Assembly: GCA_963785125.1 (NCBI GenBank)
Contig: CAWATU010000006.1
Span: 124,001 to 188,000 of the forward strand
Source of the DNA: QHXN01 sp963785125
Lineage (GTDB): Bacteria > Acidobacteriota > Blastocatellia > Pyrinomonadales > Pyrinomonadaceae
DNA length: 64,000 nt
Direction of reading: 5' to 3'
A program made the translations under genes and the position numbers. This document shows, in pieces, positions 61,325-64,000 of this stretch (positions within the stretch are counted from its first letter, which is position 1; each line of letters starts with the position of its first letter). The notes beneath the pieces were generated by a model. That model was not told where the DNA came from. It saw only the letters and a list, made by a program, of their open reading frames with translations, and searched no databases.

Positions 61325-62332
61325 TCAGACCTCGCGCACAACTAAACCGTCGCGGGCGACGCTCCACTTGAGGACTTCGGCGCCCTCGCGCGCGGCGAGC
61401 GCCGTCTCGACCGACTCGCGCGCGTCCGCTTCGCAGAGGAAGGCGATGCAGCCGCCGCCGCCCGCGCCGCAGACCTTCGCCGCGAGCGCGCCGCTTTGGA
61501 GCGCCGTCTCCACCAGCGACTCCATGTGCGGCGTCGTGATGTTGGGCGCGAGCCGCTTGCGGTTCGGGTAGGCCGCGCTCATCACCTCGGCCACGCGCGA
61601 CCAGTCACCCGCCGTCAGCGCCGTCCTCACCTCGCGCGCCGCGTCGCGTATCTTCTCGAAGATGTCGAAGACCTCCGGGTCGCCGTCGATGTGCCGCTTG
61701 AACATCTCCCAGTTGTTGATGCCTGAGAGTCGAGGCTCGCCCGTGTAGCAGACGACGACGCGCCGCTCCAACTCCTCCGGCTCGACGCTGATGGTCTCGC
61801 GCCGGATGCCGTCGGGGTTGAAGTGGACGGAGTTGACGCCGCCGTAGAACGCGCCGTAGTAGTCCTGAAACCCGGCGGGCACGCGAATGACGGTGGACTC
61901 GATGTTGGCCGCGATGACGATGAACTTCGACGGCGGGTAGCGGTCGCCGACCAGACGGTTCAGGGCGCCGATGCACGCGATGGCGAGCGCGCTCGAACCG
62001 CCGAGGCCCGCGCCCGCGGGCGCCTTCGACTCGGAGATGAGATGAAAGCCGGTCTCGGGCTTGAAGAAGTGTACGAGCTTCGAGATGAGTTCGAGCCGCT
62101 CCTCGCGCACGAGGTCCTGGACGGCGGAGAGACTGGTCTCAAAGGTCACGCCGCGGTCGCGCGACTCCAGAATGATCTGGTCGTCCGCGCGCGCCTCGAT
62201 GCGGCAGGTGGCGTGGAGCGAGACGGCGAAGTTGACGGTCGTCGCGCCCGGGTGGAAGAGGTAGAGCGGCCAGATGTCGATGGTGCCCCCGGCCAGGTCA
62301 ACCCTCGTCGGGGCTGTTGCTTCGATGGTCAT
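61325..62332 (-). CDS. GHMP-family sugar kinase
   Basis: 335 residues. All GHMP motifs are present: APTRVDLAGGTIDIWP at the N-terminus, the ATP loop KAPAGAGLGGSSALAIACIG, and KVCGAGGGGCIAFL near the C-terminus. RLSGINNWEMFKRH is typical of the heptose-7-phosphate/fucose kinase branch, so phosphorylation of a sugar or sugar phosphate for cell-surface glycans is the likely role; the substrate is uncertain. The ATG at 62332 (MTIEATAPTR) is chosen over a TTG at 62341 that lies in the repeat. Confidence 0.85.
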   Translation of the reverse strand: MTIEATAPTRVDLAGGTIDIWPLYLFHPGATTVNFAVSLHATCRIEARADDQIILESRDRGVTFETSLSAVQDLVREERLELISKLVHFFKPETGFHLISESKAPAGAGLGGSSALAIACIGALNRLVGDRYPPSKFIVIAANIESTVIRVPAGFQDYYGAFYGGVNSVHFNPDGIRRETISVEPEELERRVVVCYTGEPRLSGINNWEMFKRHIDGDPEVFDIFEKIRDAAREVRTALTAGDWSRVAEVMSAAYPNRKRLAPNITTPHMESLVETALQSGALAAKVCGAGGGGCIAFLCEADARESVETALAAREGAEVLKWSVARDGLVVREV

Positions 62333-62340
62333 AATGTTCA

Positions 62341-62418
62341 AATGATGAATGCGGAATGCGGAACGATGAATGGGAGCGAGTTCTTAATTCATCATTCCGC
62401 ATTCATCATTCATCACTT
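62341..62418. repeat. Heptamer-armed palindrome, GATGAAT/GCGGAAT family
   Basis: Left arm 62341-62371: GATGAAT, GCGGAAT, GCGGAAC, GATGAAT. Right arm 62386-62418, reverse strand: GATGAAT, GATGAAT, GCGGAAT, GATGAAT, T. The same units in different order. It lies 9 bases from the kinase start and 4 from the DedA-type gene's stop. Confidence 0.83.
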
Positions 62419-62421
62419 CTT

Positions 62422-63159
62422 TCAATCTCCCTCGGCCTTGCTCTTCTGCTTGGGCGCCTCCTTGTGGCGCGCGAGCGGGTGCGGGATCAGCTCCGTGATC
62501 TCGTCCTTGATCTCGTGGAGCTTCACCTCGGCGGCCTGCTCGAACTTCTGGATGGCCTCGGGGCTTGCCTCCTCGACCTTCTTCGAGAGCCAGTACTTCT
62601 CGGCGAAGTAGAAGCCGCCGATGCCGACAACAATGACGACGACGACGACGACGAGCAGCAGGTAACTCAGGTCGTGGATGTCGCCGATCAGGTTGTAGAT
62701 GGCGCTGTGGAAGATGTAGCCCGCGCCCGAGAGCGTGAGCACCCACACGAAGCAGCTCAAACACGAGAGAATGAGGAAGCGCGGGTACTTCATCTTCGCC
62801 ACGCCGTAGAAGGCGCACGAGCCCCAGCGCAGCCCGTAGGTGAACTTCGAGATGAAGATCGACAGCACCCCGAACTTGTCCGTCAGACGCTCCAGGCGCG
62901 GACGCGCCGCGCAGTAGAAGCGGTACTTCTTCACCTTCGAACGGCCCGCGCGCCCCAGCGCGTACGCCACGTTGTCGCTCGCCACGCCCGCCAGCGTCCC
63001 CACCGCCAGCACCAGCGGAAAACTGTACTCGCCGAACGCCTGCCCGTGCGCCAGCACCCCCGCCAACAACAAAGTGATGTCGCCCTCCGCCATCGTCAGA
63101 AAGAAGATGGCCCACAGCCCGAACGTCGAGAGCAACTGGTTGACGTAGTTTAAGTCCAT
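62422..63159 (-). CDS. DedA-family (SNARE-associated) membrane protein
   Basis: 245 residues. The family pattern is visible: FFLTMAEGDITLLLAGVLA near the N-terminus, GTLAGVASDNVAYALGRAG, and KFTYGLRWGSCAFYGVAKM, followed by several transmembrane helices and a Lys/Glu-rich cytoplasmic tail of about 50 residues. DedA proteins are implicated in membrane lipid (undecaprenyl phosphate or phospholipid) flipping; the specific substrate here is unknown. It lies between the GHMP kinase and universal-stress genes, all on the minus strand, each separated by a heptamer palindrome. Confidence 0.82.
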   Translation of the reverse strand: MDLNYVNQLLSTFGLWAIFFLTMAEGDITLLLAGVLAHGQAFGEYSFPLVLAVGTLAGVASDNVAYALGRAGRSKVKKYRFYCAARPRLERLTDKFGVLSIFISKFTYGLRWGSCAFYGVAKMKYPRFLILSCLSCFVWVLTLSGAGYIFHSAIYNLIGDIHDLSYLLLVVVVVVIVVGIGGFYFAEKYWLSKKVEEASPEAIQKFEQAAEVKLHEIKDEITELIPHPLARHKEAPKQKSKAEGD

Positions 63160-63164
63160 CGGAC

Positions 63165-63242
63165 GAGTACTGAGGACTGAGGACTGAGGACTGAGTGGTA
63201 CGAAGCGTTCCGTCTTCCACTCAGTCCTCAGTCCTCATCACT
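63165..63242. repeat. Heptamer-armed palindrome, ACTGAGG family
   Basis: Left arm 63165-63198 has four or more units (GTACTGA, GGACTGA, GGACTGA, GGACTGA, GTGG); right arm 63217-63242, reverse strand, has fewer (GTGATGA, GGACTGA, GGACTGA, GTGG). The universal stress protein's C-terminal Ser-Asp-Glu-Asp and stop are encoded by the right arm. Confidence 0.85.
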
Positions 63243-63692
63243 TTCCCTCGGGGGTTTGACCACGAGCACGGGGCAGCGCGCGTGGCGGACGACCGACTCG
63301 GCGGTCGAGCCGAACAGGATGCGACCCAAGCCCGTGCGGCCGTGCGACGAGAGAACGATGAGGCCGGCGCCGTGCTCCTCGGCCGCGCGCACGATCTCGG
63401 CCGCCGGCTCGCCGCGCGCGATCACGTCCTCGACCTCCACGCCGTCGAACTCCGCGCTCTTCGAGAAGGCGGGCAGGTCGCGCGCCGCCGACTCCTCCAA
63501 CTGCCCGCCCAGCTCCGCCGCCGGCAGAGGCTCCGCCAGCGGAGTCCAGCCGACGGGCTGCACCACCGGCTCGACGACGTGCAGGCAGATGACGCGCGCG
63601 CCCAGCAGCCGCGCGAACTCCGCCGCCACCGGCACGGCGTGCCGCGCGCAATCGCTGAAGTCCGTCGGCAGCAGGATAGAGCGAACGTCCAT
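63228..63692 (-). CDS. Universal stress protein (UspA-type, ATP-binding)
   Basis: 154 residues. It opens MDVRSILLPTDFSDCARHAV and ends with the nucleotide-binding signature VLSSHGRTGLGRILFGSTAE, matching G-2x-G-9x-G(S/T) of ATP-binding UspA proteins, then CPVLVVKP. These proteins act in stress resistance, often by binding ATP. The ATG at 63692 is chosen because translation upstream would run into the repeat. The final acidic SDED is encoded by the palindrome, so the native tail may be shorter. Confidence 0.86.
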   Translation of the reverse strand: MDVRSILLPTDFSDCARHAVPVAAEFARLLGARVICLHVVEPVVQPVGWTPLAEPLPAAELGGQLEESAARDLPAFSKSAEFDGVEVEDVIARGEPAAEIVRAAEEHGAGLIVLSSHGRTGLGRILFGSTAESVVRHARCPVLVVKPPRESDED

Positions 63693-63695
63693 AAG

Positions 63696-63816
63696 AAATG
63701 ATGAATGCGAAATGGTGAATGATGAATTATTAGAGCCGCATGGCAGAGGGGATAAATTGTTAATCGACGCGCGGTCTGATTTTAATTCATCATTCCGCAT
63801 TCATCATTCATCATTT
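63696..63816. repeat. Heptamer-armed palindrome, AATGATG family
   Basis: Left arm 63696-63729: AATGATG, AATGCGA, AATGGTG, AATGATG, AATTA. Right arm 63783-63816, reverse strand: AATGATG, AATGATG, AATGCGG, AATGATG, AATTA. Between them lie about 53 bases of unpaired sequence. It lies just upstream of the stress-protein start, between divergent genes. Confidence 0.83.
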
Positions 63817-63848
63817 CCGTCGTGCATTCTACACGCAGAGTGAGTTGT

Positions 63849-63877
63849 TTGACAGCCCCCCGCCCCTTTGTTACCAT
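63849..63877 (+). promoter_or_regulatory. Possible promoter for gene at right edge
   Basis: A perfect TTGACA (63849-63854) and TACCAT (63872-63877) are 17 bases apart, 63 bases before the ATG at 63940. Confidence 0.45.
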
Positions 63878-63939
63878 CACGGCCGTTCACACGAGGCTCC
63901 CCGGACAGTTTTTAAGCTCTTGACCCAGAAGGCTTTGAG

Positions 63940-64000
63940 ATGAGCGCGCCGTCGCCAAACGAACAGCTCTATGCGGGCGTGGAACTCTGCGCGTCGTCGG
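63940..64000 (+). CDS. Protein start, truncated by window end
   Basis: ATG at 63940 with AGAAGG about 8 bases upstream and a plausible promoter. The first 20 residues (MSAPSPNEQLYAGVELCASS) are soluble-looking; the rest lies outside the window, so the function is unknown. Confidence 0.5.
   Translation, partial: MSAPSPNEQLYAGVELCASS

Noticed and set aside
10131..63816. Heptamer arrays as CRISPR repeats.
   Set aside because: Units are 7 bases without spacers, arms are inverted, and no cas gene is in the window.

Overview
The window looks like chromosome of a high-GC member of the Acidobacteriota, most likely class Blastocatellia. This is an inference from gene content: five secreted von Willebrand factor A (VWA) proteins of the acidobacterial type, paired DUF3857/transglutaminase-like secreted proteins, secreted proteins with carboxypeptidase-like regulatory folds, GAF-type sigma-54 activators and a FmdB zinc ribbon. 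No rRNA, tRNA, transposase, phage gene or CRISPR array was recognised.

Layout. 1-7 kb: an incomplete exported protein, an HD-GYP response regulator, a single-domain response regulator, an M1 aminopeptidase, a Uma2-type nuclease and an endonuclease/exonuclease/phosphatase protein. 7-12.2 kb (minus): two paralogous DUF3857/transglutaminase proteins, the promoter-proximal one apparently lacking catalytic residues, then a TPR protein. 12.5-14.2 kb (plus): rhodanese, DUF309 and a reductase-B-like protein. 14.3-20.5 kb (minus): a seven-domain hybrid kinase followed by a HEPN-like/SH3 membrane protein, then two VWA proteins. 20.6-26.2 kb (minus): ileS-lspA-lgt-pseudouridine synthase. 26.4-30.6 kb (minus): two envelope helical proteins, a GAF-GAF-sigma54 activator and a lytic transglycosylase. 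31-35.4 kb: FmdB, a VWA protein, a twice-frameshifted aminotransferase, a methyltransferase and a 35-residue membrane protein. 35.4-40.4 kb (minus): TPR/PEGA protein, Slt-type transglycosylase and GAF protein. 41.5-45 kb (minus): xseA (frameshifted)-DUF2939-xseB-ispA. 45-48.4 kb (minus): two VWA proteins in one unit. 49-64 kb: M15 peptidase, zinc-ribbon microprotein, beta-helix protein, zinc-finger membrane protein, DUF4062 protein, S9 peptidase, two repeat-fold surface proteins, GHMP kinase, DedA-type protein and universal stress protein.

The most unusual feature is not a gene. About twenty junctions between genes hold a palindrome whose two arms are each short tandem arrays of a degenerate 7-bp unit. 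The unit differs from place to place (GTAGGCA, ACTGAGG, GTGAATA, AATGATG, AGTCAGC, AACCGTA, AAAAGGC, GATTTGA). All five convergent gene pairs have a palindrome between them. Two pairs of elements share homologous cores with different arms, arms of one element can differ in unit number, and twelve genes take their stop codon from an arm. Because 7 is not a multiple of 3 and most units contain TAG, TGA or TAA, an arm tends to close several reading frames, in either direction, next to a strong hairpin. I read these as a dispersed repeat family that may serve as combined translation-stop and transcription-terminator modules; that function is inference.

Three single-base frameshifts in two otherwise intact genes (aminotransferase, xseA) lie within about 11 kb. 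They could be real lesions, but assembly errors are at least as likely.
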